From assembly GCF_004526235.1 (NCBI RefSeq), contig NZ_CP038159.1, forward strand, positions 1,736,001 to 1,800,000: DNA of 64,000 nt. Reading direction: 5' to 3'. Of the stretch, positions 36,218-43,620 are shown in pieces. This DNA is from Sphingobacterium sp. CZ-2 (GTDB lineage Bacteria; Bacteroidota; Bacteroidia; Sphingobacteriales; Sphingobacteriaceae). Within the stretch, counting starts at the first letter, position 1, and each line of letters opens with the position of its first letter. Position numbers and translations under genes: made by a program. The notes beneath the pieces were generated by a model. It was not told the DNA's origin, did not search any database, and worked only from the letters and a program-made list of their open reading frames with translations.

Positions 36218-38326
36218 CTACTTCAAAGTTTCACTTAACCAGCCAAAAAACTCACGTTGCCATACCTGCGCATTCTGCCCAGACAACACCCAATGGTTTT
36301 CCTCCGGTAAATACACAAACCTACTCTTAATCCCCTTCAACTGCGCTGCTTGGAAAGCTTCCTGTCCCTGCCCGATCGGCACTCTAAAATCCTTACCCCC
36401 CTGGAAAATCAAAATCGGTGTATCCCATTTATTCACATGCCTCATCGGGTTATAATCCGTATACGTTTTTGCATTTGCCTTATCCCAATAGGGTCCTCCC
36501 AAATCATGGTTCGCAAAGAACAACTCCTCTGTCGTCCCATACCAAGACTCCATATCAAACAACCCACAATGCGAAATAAAGGACTTAAACCTTCCTTCAT
36601 GCACACCTGCCAACATAAACACCGAATAACCACCATAACTAGCGCCAATAGCACCTAAACGATCCTTATCCACATATTTCTCTTTCGAAAGGTCATCAAT
36701 AGCCGATAGGTAATCCCGAATAGCCTGTCCACCCCAATCCTTAGAAATATCCTCATTCCATTTCACGCCCCAGCCTGGCATTCCCCTACGGTTTGGTGCT
36801 ATCACAATATAACCCTGAGAAGCCAATAATTGGAAGTTCCACCGGAAAGAATACGATTGTGTAGTCGCAGATTGAGGTCCGCCCTGACAAAACAACAAGG
36901 TTGGGTATTTCTTGTTCGGGTCGAAATCCGGTGGATAGATCACCCAAGAGAATAGATCCTTTCCATCGCTCGCCTTTGTAACCCTACTTTCCACCTTCGT
37001 TGCCGCCATTTTGCTATAATCTGCATCATTCACGGTCGTGATCTGTCTCAATTCCTTGCCTTTGAACGGGAAGAAAAACACCTCCGTTGCACGGGTCATT
37101 TTGGTAGATGTCAATACCAGACCATCCTTGGTCTCTCCTACTATGCCTGTAATATCAAAATCACCTTTCGTGATCTGGTTGATCTTTGGCTGCATTTTAT
37201 TCCATACCCCTTTTTCCACGCCCAATTCAAATACCTGAACAGTACCACCCACAGGTGCGGTAAAGAATATTTTCTTACCATCTTTGCTCCATGTAAAGGA
37301 ATTCACCGTTCCATCCCAATGGGCCGTCAGGTTTACCTTACGGTTGGAACCAGGTTCCAGGATATAGATATCGTTTTTATCCGCTTCATAGCCATCAGTC
37401 TTCATACTCAACCAGGAGAACACGCTACCATCTGGATTGAATTCAGGATGGGTATCATAGCCTAACATGCCTTCGGTCCAATTTTTGGTTGTTCCGCTAG
37501 CCAGGTCATATTGATAGATATCCGTATTGGTACTCTGGGCATAATCGGTTCCGAATTTCTTCTTGCACACATAAAAAACAGATTTGCTATCCGGAGCCCA
37601 AGCGAAATCTTCAGCACCACCAAATGGCATCTGTGGCGAATAGAAAGCTTCCCCCTCCATGATATCCTTGGCTTCCCCAATCTGTCCATTATCATAGCTG
37701 GCTACAAAGGGATGCTTGAAACGGCCATCCATCCAACTGTCCCAATGCCTGTAATCCAAATTATCGTAGATATATACATCTGATTTTGGCAGGTCCTTAT
37801 ATTTATCCACGGAATGGTAAGGTTTGATCAAGACCGCTTTGCTGAACATGATCTTCTTCCCATCTGGAGAGAGCTTCACATTTTCAAGACCACCTTCTAT
37901 ATTCGTAAGCTGTTTCGCTTCTGAACCATCGATATTCTTTTTCCAGATCTGCCCTTTAAATGTGTACAGCACATCCCCAGTATCTTCCACTTTCAGAACG
38001 GATTCTGATCCAGCTTCAGAAGTGAACTGCTTGGCGACACCTCCATTTACCGGAATGGTATAAAGGTTCTTCTCGGATTTATTTTCATCAAATTGGTAGT
38101 TCGAAACTGAATAAACCAATGTCTTTCCATCTTTTGAAAGGCCTTCTGCAGCCACCCTACCTAATTCCCAAAGTTTTTTGGGCGATAAGGGTTCCAATCC
38201 TGGGGTATACATTGTTTTTACAGCAAGTTTCTGCCTATCCATCTTATCTGGAAGATCCTTGGTTCGTTGTGCCATAGCCATATTACTGATTAATAAGCAT
38301 GCGCCAATAATGGTTATCTTTCGCAT
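36218..38326 (-). CDS. Secreted S9-family peptidase (prolyl oligopeptidase type)
   Basis: A serine peptidase with a signal peptide (MRKITIIGACLLISNMAMAQ). An N-terminal beta-propeller (WD40-like repeats such as LSPDGKKIMFSKA and WAPDSKSVFYV) is followed by an alpha/beta-hydrolase domain. The nucleophile lies in GASYGGYS, the acid in FQGGKDFRVP and the histidine in PEENHWV. It is similar to dipeptidyl or acylaminoacyl peptidases of Bacteroidota. The 702-residue length is normal. An 11-bp perfect inverted repeat lies 13 bp before the ATG. Confidence 0.95.
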   Translation of the reverse strand: MRKITIIGACLLISNMAMAQRTKDLPDKMDRQKLAVKTMYTPGLEPLSPKKLWELGRVAAEGLSKDGKTLVYSVSNYQFDENKSEKNLYTIPVNGGVAKQFTSEAGSESVLKVEDTGDVLYTFKGQIWKKNIDGSEAKQLTNIEGGLENVKLSPDGKKIMFSKAVLIKPYHSVDKYKDLPKSDVYIYDNLDYRHWDSWMDGRFKHPFVASYDNGQIGEAKDIMEGEAFYSPQMPFGGAEDFAWAPDSKSVFYVCKKKFGTDYAQSTNTDIYQYDLASGTTKNWTEGMLGYDTHPEFNPDGSVFSWLSMKTDGYEADKNDIYILEPGSNRKVNLTAHWDGTVNSFTWSKDGKKIFFTAPVGGTVQVFELGVEKGVWNKMQPKINQITKGDFDITGIVGETKDGLVLTSTKMTRATEVFFFPFKGKELRQITTVNDADYSKMAATKVESRVTKASDGKDLFSWVIYPPDFDPNKKYPTLLFCQGGPQSATTQSYSFRWNFQLLASQGYIVIAPNRRGMPGWGVKWNEDISKDWGGQAIRDYLSAIDDLSKEKYVDKDRLGAIGASYGGYSVFMLAGVHEGRFKSFISHCGLFDMESWYGTTEELFFANHDLGGPYWDKANAKTYTDYNPMRHVNKWDTPILIFQGGKDFRVPIGQGQEAFQAAQLKGIKSRFVYLPEENHWVLSGQNAQVWQREFFGWLSETLK

Positions 38327-38338
38327 AGTGATTTCATT

Positions 38339-38370
38339 TTGCCTGCCAATTTACTAAAGTTGGCAGGCAA
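38339..38370. promoter_or_regulatory. 11-bp perfect inverted repeat before the S9 peptidase gene
   Basis: TTGCCTGCCAA and TTGGCAGGCAA flank a 10-base spacer. There is no T-run on either side, so it is not a normal terminator. It ends 12 bases from the peptidase start codon, in the position of a 5' leader hairpin or an operator. Confidence 0.6.
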
Positions 38371-38465
38371 AGCGAAATATTAACCATTAAATCAACGCCT
38401 ATGGCTGAACCATAAGCACCAGATACTGCTCAGGTACATCCTGATCGATTCTTTGCCTAATCTTA

Positions 38466-39977
38466 TCATTTTCTTTCAAATTGGTACCAATCAATCTTGG
38501 TTGACAAACGCATAAGAACAGCCAAAATAAGGAAGATACCTACTGTTCCAACGATTAACGAGTAATCCTGCAGCTGTAAAAGCACAAAGATAAATAGGTA
38601 GAAAATCGACAGGATGCCCCCAAACAGCAGTGCTGATTTGGTATTCTTGGTAATAGCTTTGATAAAGCTTGCAATCAGCAACATGGTCGCCAAGGAAGCT
38701 ATTAAATAGGCTATATTAAATCCTAAGTGTTCGGAGATGGCCAATAATAAACCATAGAAAAGCACCATGGCAAATCCGATCAGGATATATTGGATGAGAT
38801 GCACCCGCTGTTTCTTGATCACTTCCATGAAAACCAAGGAAACAAAAGTCAATGCGATCACCAAAACACCATATTTAGCCACCCGATCGGTCTTTTTATA
38901 ATTGTTTACCGATGGTAGGAAATTGATCTGTACCATATCCAGATCACTTGAAATCTCCAGGTTGGAACCTGCAGCATGGGCAGCTTCTGCAGCTGCAACT
39001 ACTGCCGATTCGGCCATGTAGGATCCCGGTGGGTAGGCGGCTGTATGATCTTCCGTATTGAGGTCCAAACCTGAAAAATGGTAGATGGTAAAGGGTTCTC
39101 CCAGCCATTGTGCAGGTAATTTCCGGTTGAATGCCGGGATATCCCAACTAGCCGTGAAACTGTCTTTCACCTCCCTTACATTGGGAAGGTAACTGCCGTT
39201 GAAACTTGGATTTGCCCATTTACCAGCTGCTTTGATCTGTGTCTGTTTGGCAAGCGGCAGGAAATTCAAGGATTTTGATCCTCGAAGATCCAATTGGAAA
39301 CTGAATTTTTGTTTGGCAGCCTCCGCATTCTCCAAGGGAAGATCTATCTGAAGATTGCCATTGAACAATTTTAGATCCAGGTTGTTCTTGAACATTTCCT
39401 TGGATTCATTCCCCCAGGTCATTACCGGATTTTTGGATAAGCCTTTAAAATCTTCGATTCCGACCAATAATTTTGTTTCTTTCCATTTCAATAAATTGGG
39501 GTCGATTTTTAAGGTGGTCAGATCAAAGCCCGCAAAGTCGCCATTGACCTTTACTTGGGTAGTATAGACAACGGTTTCATAGATCCCTCTTTTTCTGGAT
39601 TCGGGTTCTACCTGTGCTTGGATGTTTACCTGATTGGGCATTAAGAAGGCATAGTTGGTGACGTTATTGTAAACCGTTCTTTTTGTGCCGTCGGATGTTG
39701 TTTCCACTGTTTCATTTGTAATATCGTATGGTACAGCTAGGATAGGTCCCGAAATGACCTGTTCCTGCCCCCATTTCATGGCTATCTCCTGGGAAACCAC
39801 TGCTTCCCGCCCTTTTCTTTCCTGGATCAATTCATTGATCATATTTAAAGGGATGAGCATGATGAGGGTTAGAAAAAAGATGATGAATATTTTGAGAATT
39901 ACGGATTGCGTAATTCGATCAAATAGCGAAGGCGTTGGTGTTGGCCTGTTTTCTGGGTTGATATTTGAACTTTCCAT
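38466..39977 (-). CDS. creD: CreD-family inner membrane protein
   Basis: The 503-residue protein starts with a cytoplasmic Pro-rich segment and one membrane helix (ILKIFIIFFLTLIMLIPLNMI). A large periplasmic beta-rich domain (about 50-340) is followed by five or six membrane helices at the C-terminus. ERKGREAVVSQEIAMKWGQEQVISGPIL is the hallmark N-terminal stretch of CreD. In enterobacteria CreD is induced by CreBC and affects envelope integrity; here no CreBC genes are nearby. Its role in this organism is inferred only from the family. Confidence 0.92.
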   Translation of the reverse strand: MESSNINPENRPTPTPSLFDRITQSVILKIFIIFFLTLIMLIPLNMINELIQERKGREAVVSQEIAMKWGQEQVISGPILAVPYDITNETVETTSDGTKRTVYNNVTNYAFLMPNQVNIQAQVEPESRKRGIYETVVYTTQVKVNGDFAGFDLTTLKIDPNLLKWKETKLLVGIEDFKGLSKNPVMTWGNESKEMFKNNLDLKLFNGNLQIDLPLENAEAAKQKFSFQLDLRGSKSLNFLPLAKQTQIKAAGKWANPSFNGSYLPNVREVKDSFTASWDIPAFNRKLPAQWLGEPFTIYHFSGLDLNTEDHTAAYPPGSYMAESAVVAAAEAAHAAGSNLEISSDLDMVQINFLPSVNNYKKTDRVAKYGVLVIALTFVSLVFMEVIKKQRVHLIQYILIGFAMVLFYGLLLAISEHLGFNIAYLIASLATMLLIASFIKAITKNTKSALLFGGILSIFYLFIFVLLQLQDYSLIVGTVGIFLILAVLMRLSTKIDWYQFERK

Positions 39978-40048
39978 GCGTTTATTTTTTAGTTGTTGTG
40001 TTTTATTAATTGATGTGTTTTATTAGTTGTTTGTTTTTTTATTTCCCC

Positions 40049-40227
40049 CGTCATTGCGAGGCACGAAGCAATCTTTCCCCGTCATTGCGAGGAACGAAGC
40101 AATCTTTGGCCTTTGTCATCCTGAGCGCAGTCGAAGGATCTATACAGTTACCTACGAACAGATGGTTCGACTCCGCTCACCATGACATGCGGGAGGATTG
40201 CTTCCTCGTACCTCCTCGCAATGACGG
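40049..40227. repeat. Composite palindromic repeat, locus F
   Basis: Two direct outer arms (from 40049 and 40080) are followed by inner hairpins at 40118-40139 (CCT/AGG) and 40162-40183 (GGT/ACC), then an inverted outer arm ending at 40227. It is the only locus not between convergent genes. It lies after the 3' end of the Coq4-like gene and supplies its last 25 codons. Confidence 0.92.
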
Positions 40228-40675
40228 ACCGATAACCTATCAAATTAAAATGCAGCATCTCCTTAAACTCCACATCATAGAACCTTCCATAAAACTTGCC
40301 CTTCTGATACGATTCCCTGTAATACCTAAAATGCTCCGGGAAAACAAATGTTCCCACAAATAGCATCCCCAACAGGTACAAACTCACCTTTCCATTGCCG
40401 AACAATAAATATTGCATGGCAATCTCATCCTGAATATCTATTCCCGTACCGGTCAGCACATGAAAAACATCATGGTTCTCCAAGGTAGGCATCACATCAA
40501 ATCCCTTCTCCTGATAGAATACTCCCAATTGATACCCAATAGAACCCTCAGGATAATTCAAAAACTCTTCTTTCTTAATCCCCCATGGCGTTTTATTGGC
40601 TTTAAAGATCTGGGCATAAATCCTCGATGAATGCGTGTACAGCCAAAGCATAAATTTTAAGCGAAGTCCTCTCAT
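40148..40675 (-). CDS. Coq4-like protein with repeat-derived C-terminal tail
   Basis: The 175-residue product matches the COQ4 family by its zinc motif HDxxH-x11-E: H68, D69, H72 and E84 (NHDVFHVLTGTGIDIQDE). Yeast Coq4 acts in ubiquinone synthesis. Bacteroidota use menaquinone, so the role here is unknown. Residues 151-175 (VIARRYEEAILPHVMVSGVE then PSVRR) are translated from the palindromic repeat, so an original stop near residue 150 has probably been lost. A 17-bp operator-like palindrome lies 23 bp before the ATG. Confidence 0.85.
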   Translation of the reverse strand: MRGLRLKFMLWLYTHSSRIYAQIFKANKTPWGIKKEEFLNYPEGSIGYQLGVFYQEKGFDVMPTLENHDVFHVLTGTGIDIQDEIAMQYLLFGNGKVSLYLLGMLFVGTFVFPEHFRYYRESYQKGKFYGRFYDVEFKEMLHFNLIGYRSVIARRYEEAILPHVMVSGVEPSVRR

Positions 40676-40698
40676 TTTATTTCAATATTTTAAAAAGT

Positions 40699-40715
40699 AC
40701 TTTGTATTTCAAAGT
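40699..40715. promoter_or_regulatory. Operator-like palindrome before the Coq4-like gene
   Basis: ACTTTG-TATTT-CAAAGT, a perfect 6-bp inverted repeat with 5-bp spacer. It matches the site at 41658-41674 apart from one spacer base, and both are flanked by AAAGT. On the minus strand a TACTTTTT box, close to TAnnTTTG, directly adjoins it. Confidence 0.65.
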
Positions 40716-40731
40716 TGTTCTACAAAAAAAA

Positions 40732-41034
40732 TTATTTATACTGTTGTTTTATCAAATTCTCCAAGGCCATCAAGTGATTTTCAAAGGCTTTCGCTCCTTT
40801 ATCTGTCTTACTATACCGCGTATTCGGCTTACGGTCAACAAAAGTTTTGGTCACCGTAATATAGGCCTCCTTCTCCAGACTCTTCAGATTCGAAGCCAGA
40901 TTCCCATCTGTCACATCAAGCAATTCTTTCAAGGAGTTAAAATCATAGGAATCGTTGGCCATCAGAATACTCATGATCTGAAGCCTAATCCTATTTTCTA
41001 AAACCTTATCATATAGCGTTAAATCTAAACTCAC
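40732..41034 (-). CDS. Winged-helix transcriptional regulator (HTH_34/ArsR-like)
   Basis: The 100-residue protein is one winged-helix domain: NRIRLQIMSILMANDSYDFN, recognition helix region TDGNLASNLKSLEKEAYITV, then a wing with KPNTRYSKTDKG. It matches the family annotated as winged helix DNA-binding or transcriptional regulator of PF13601 type. Its ATG overlaps the stop of the upstream membrane protein gene by 4 bp. Regulators of this size often control adjacent membrane protein genes. The paired ACTTTG-N5-CAAAGT sites are plausible targets. Confidence 0.88.
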   Translation of the reverse strand: MSLDLTLYDKVLENRIRLQIMSILMANDSYDFNSLKELLDVTDGNLASNLKSLEKEAYITVTKTFVDRKPNTRYSKTDKGAKAFENHLMALENLIKQQYK

Positions 41035-41651
41035 TTTTCGTATTTCTTATGAACGATCAATCCATAGATGATGTGCAACACACCAAATCCCAAAGACCAG
41101 AACCAGATACCATAACCCGGAAATGCCAGCGCCAATAGCCCCAAAATGATTTCCAGGATCCCCAGTACACGCACCTCCCTAAAGGTAAAAACGGATGCCG
41201 CGGCCAAAGATAGTCCATAAAAAATCAACAAACTAGAAGCGACCAAAGAAAATACGCCTTTACTTATCAAGATCAAGGTAAATAAGCCTCCAGCTATCAA
41301 GGGGATCGCCATAGCTTTCAAAAGCGCCTTGCTCGTCGGGTTCCAAATGGTCTGTCCCGCTTTCTTTGCCTTTGCCTTCGCCATGCTCAGTCCCAGGATA
41401 ATGGAAAGTAAGAGTACGCCAAATGCAATCAAGATCAGTTTCCACAATACATCCTCTTCCAGGACATAATTATCGCGATATCCAAATTGGGAGATCGTGC
41501 CATAAACCGTAAAGTAGGCCAAAGTTGCCCCTAGTAAAGCGATACAACCGATCAACACACCGGAGAGCCCACTGATGGACATGAACTTCGATGATTTTTC
41601 CATCATCGAACGGATCTGACCTATTTCTTTTATTAAATCTTGCTGGTTCAT
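41031..41651 (-). CDS. Membrane protein of unknown function, partner of winged-helix regulator
   Basis: The start is ATG 41649-41651 (MNQQDLIKEIGQIRSMMEKS); the TTG 16 codons upstream would place the operator inside the gene. After a cytoplasmic helix come about six membrane segments (FMSISGLSGVLIGCIALLGA; LIAFGVLLLSIILGLSMA; AMAIPLIAGGLFTLILISKG; LVASSLLIFYGLSLAAASVF; and two C-terminal ones). I recognise no named domain. It is translationally coupled to the regulator gene, a pairing that recurs in Bacteroidota. Confidence 0.8.
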   Translation of the reverse strand: MNQQDLIKEIGQIRSMMEKSSKFMSISGLSGVLIGCIALLGATLAYFTVYGTISQFGYRDNYVLEEDVLWKLILIAFGVLLLSIILGLSMAKAKAKKAGQTIWNPTSKALLKAMAIPLIAGGLFTLILISKGVFSLVASSLLIFYGLSLAAASVFTFREVRVLGILEIILGLLALAFPGYGIWFWSLGFGVLHIIYGLIVHKKYEK

Positions 41652-41657
41652 AAAAGT

Positions 41658-41674
41658 ACTTTGTGTTTCAAAGT
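41658..41674. promoter_or_regulatory. Operator-like palindrome before the membrane protein/regulator unit
   Basis: ACTTTG-TGTTT-CAAAGT is a perfect inverted repeat. It ends 7 bp before the ATG on the minus strand and overlaps promoter-like sequence (TACTTTTA). It is a second copy of the site at 40699-40715, which suggests a common regulator. Confidence 0.65.
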
Positions 41675-41789
41675 AAGGTAATATAATCGAATCTTTCAAA
41701 TATTATTTTCATATTTTTTCAGGAATATAAATTTTCGTGCTCACAAACAACCACTTACAGTAAATAGTTAAAAAAAGGCAAAAAAAGAC

Positions 41790-41820
41790 TTGACATATAT
41801 TGGATAGGTTTCTATCTTTG
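41790..41820 (+). promoter_or_regulatory. Predicted tRNA-Leu promoter
   Basis: TTG at 41790-41792, a 20-bp spacer and TATCTTTG at 41813-41820 match the Bacteroidota consensus exactly. It lies 21 bp before the tRNA. Confidence 0.75.
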
Positions 41821-41841
41821 TGGCTCAATAAAATCCTAACT

Positions 41842-41923
41842 GCGGAAGTGGCGTAATTGGTAGCCGCACCAGACTTAGGATCTGGCGCCGCAAGGCGTGG
41901 GGGTTCGAGTCCCTTCTTCCGCA
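41842..41923 (+). tRNA. tRNA-Leu (anticodon TAG)
   Basis: The acceptor stem GCGGAAG pairs with CTTCCGC and A73 follows. The anticodon stem CCAGA/TCTGG closes the loop CTTAGGA, giving anticodon TAG (leucine CUN codons). The long variable arm (CGCCGCAAGGCG) fits a class II tRNA, and the T arm has GGTTCGAGTCC. The length is 82 nt and CCA is not encoded. Confidence 0.97.
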
Positions 41924-41929
41924 CTTGAT

Positions 41930-41966
41930 ATCCTCCTGAAAATAACCATCAGGAGGATTTTTTTTT
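41930..41966 (+). terminator. Intrinsic terminator after tRNA-Leu
   Basis: ATCCTCCTGA and TCAGGAGGAT form a perfect 10-bp stem with a 9-base loop, followed by eight further T residues. Confidence 0.93.
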
Positions 41967-41992
41967 AAATTGCGAAAAGCTAAAGAACGAAT

Positions 41993-43330
41993 ATGAATAT
42001 TTCACATCAGAAAATTGATGACATCAACGCTAACATCCAAGTGGAAATAGCTCCTGAGGATTACAACCCGCAAGTTGATAAAGCAATCAAGGATCAAGCA
42101 AAAAAGGCTAAATTACCTGGATTCCGCCCAGGAATGGTACCTACTGGTCACATCAGACGTATGTATGGTAAATCAATTTTGTTCGACGAAATCAATAAAA
42201 TCATCAACGATAAAATTGCTGAGTATATTGGCGAACAAAAATTAGAAGTTCTTGGTCAACCTCTTCCTACAGATGAGGATAAAGATGCTTCTTACAATTG
42301 GGATTTCAAGGATACGTTCAATTTCAAATACGAAATTGGTTTAGCTCCAGAATTTGAAACTCCATTCTCCGCAGAAACTGAATTCACTGAATACGATATC
42401 AAAGCAGACGAAGCTACTTTAACAGAACGTATCAAAAACCTACGTCGTAGCTACGGTAAAATGACCAATCCTGAAGTATCTGAAGAAGGTGACGTATTAT
42501 ACGCTACCTTGAAACAAGATAAAGAAGATGGTATCGAAAAAACAACTTCTGTACGTACGGACATCATCGAAGACGCTAAAATCAAAAAATCATTGGTTGG
42601 TTTGAAAAAAGATGACAGCGTAAAGATCGATGTGAAGAAAGCGTTCAAAGTAGCTGATTTAGCACGTATCTTAGGTGTTACCGAAGAGGAGGCAGAAAAC
42701 TTGGACGAAACAAAATTCGAGTTGACCGTTAAGAACATCAACCGTTTGGAAGAGTCTGATCTGAACCAAGAGTTCTTCGATAAATTGTTCCCTGCTGGTG
42801 AAGTAACCACCGAAGAGCAATTCAACGAGAAAGTTAAAGAAGAGGTAGAAAACCTTTTCAAACAAAACTCGGCACAACGTCTTCGCAACGATCTATACAC
42901 ATTCGGAATGGAGAAAGTTGATGCTAAATTCCCTGAGGAGTTCTTGAAAAAATGGTTACAAGCTACTAACCCTAACTTGAAACCAGAAGAAATCGAAGAA
43001 GGATTCGCTGATTTCTTGAGCAACTTGAAATGGACGATCATCGAGAACCGCATCGTTACAGCAAACAACCTAGAAGTGAAATACGACGAAGTGGTTGATT
43101 TAGCAAAAGAACGTATCTATGCACAGATCAAGATGTACAACATCAATGAAGAGCCTACTGATGAGCAATTGCAACAATTTGCTATGCAATTATTAGCAGA
43201 CAGAGAACAAGCAAACCGTTTGTTCGAAGAGGTAAAAGCATTGAAAGTGTTCGATCAGTTGAAAAACACCATCAAAATCAAATCTAAAAAGATTGATTTC
43301 GATAAATTCGAAGCATTAGAAAGCAAATAA
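41993..43330 (+). CDS. tig: Trigger factor
   Basis: Ribosome-associated chaperone of 445 residues. The ribosome-binding loop is LPGFRPGMVP (residues 41-50), a normal variant of GFRxGKxP. The C-terminal chaperone arms contain the family's helical stretches (NEEPTDEQLQQFAMQLLADR). The middle PPIase domain is weakly conserved, as in other Bacteroidota trigger factors. The start ATG is 27 bp past the tRNA terminator, so it needs its own promoter, which I could not identify. Confidence 0.95.
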   Translation: MNISHQKIDDINANIQVEIAPEDYNPQVDKAIKDQAKKAKLPGFRPGMVPTGHIRRMYGKSILFDEINKIINDKIAEYIGEQKLEVLGQPLPTDEDKDASYNWDFKDTFNFKYEIGLAPEFETPFSAETEFTEYDIKADEATLTERIKNLRRSYGKMTNPEVSEEGDVLYATLKQDKEDGIEKTTSVRTDIIEDAKIKKSLVGLKKDDSVKIDVKKAFKVADLARILGVTEEEAENLDETKFELTVKNINRLEESDLNQEFFDKLFPAGEVTTEEQFNEKVKEEVENLFKQNSAQRLRNDLYTFGMEKVDAKFPEEFLKKWLQATNPNLKPEEIEEGFADFLSNLKWTIIENRIVTANNLEVKYDEVVDLAKERIYAQIKMYNINEEPTDEQLQQFAMQLLADREQANRLFEEVKALKVFDQLKNTIKIKSKKIDFDKFEALESK

Positions 43331-43360
43331 GCTTTACGAATTAGTTATAAAATAGAAATA

Positions 43361-43397
43361 GGGCTGTATCATTCATTTGGTACAGCTCTTTTTTTGT
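43361..43397 (+). terminator. Intrinsic terminator after trigger factor
   Basis: AGGGCTGTA pairs with TACAGCTCT (one G-T pair) around a 12-base loop, followed by a T run. Confidence 0.85.
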
Positions 43398-43502
43398 ATT
43401 TTTATTTAGCAAGATTGTTTTTCTTTCGAGAACATATATTATCCATTTTCTCCAGGTGACTTCCCACCTACTGCTTCAAAATAGGTTTGATTTTGGGCAG
43501 GA

Positions 43503-43615
43503 ATCAGGGTTAAAGTAGGCTTAAAGCAGGGTTAAAGTATAAGGAAACTATATCAAGCATACATTTTACATACTTTTACATTAGTTTCAGTATGGTTTTA
43601 CACCGAAGGTAACCT
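43503..43615 (-). repeat. Dispersed repeat R2, copy 2
   Basis: This is the reverse complement match of 6532-6644, with the identical 21-base run at 43558-43578. It contains direct repeats of the type CTTTAACCCTG / CTTTAAGCCTA. Its end lies 5 bp from the DUF3943 stop codon, in the convergent gap between trigger factor and DUF3943. It is the only sizeable non-coding feature here besides the terminator. Confidence 0.75.
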
Positions 43616-43620
43616 GTCTT

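Noticed and set aside
38393..38469. Short frame after creD reading DKIRQRIDQDVPEQYLVLMVQP
   Set aside because: It looks somewhat protein-like but has no start in its own frame except by frameshift from creD, and creD ends at its family's usual place.
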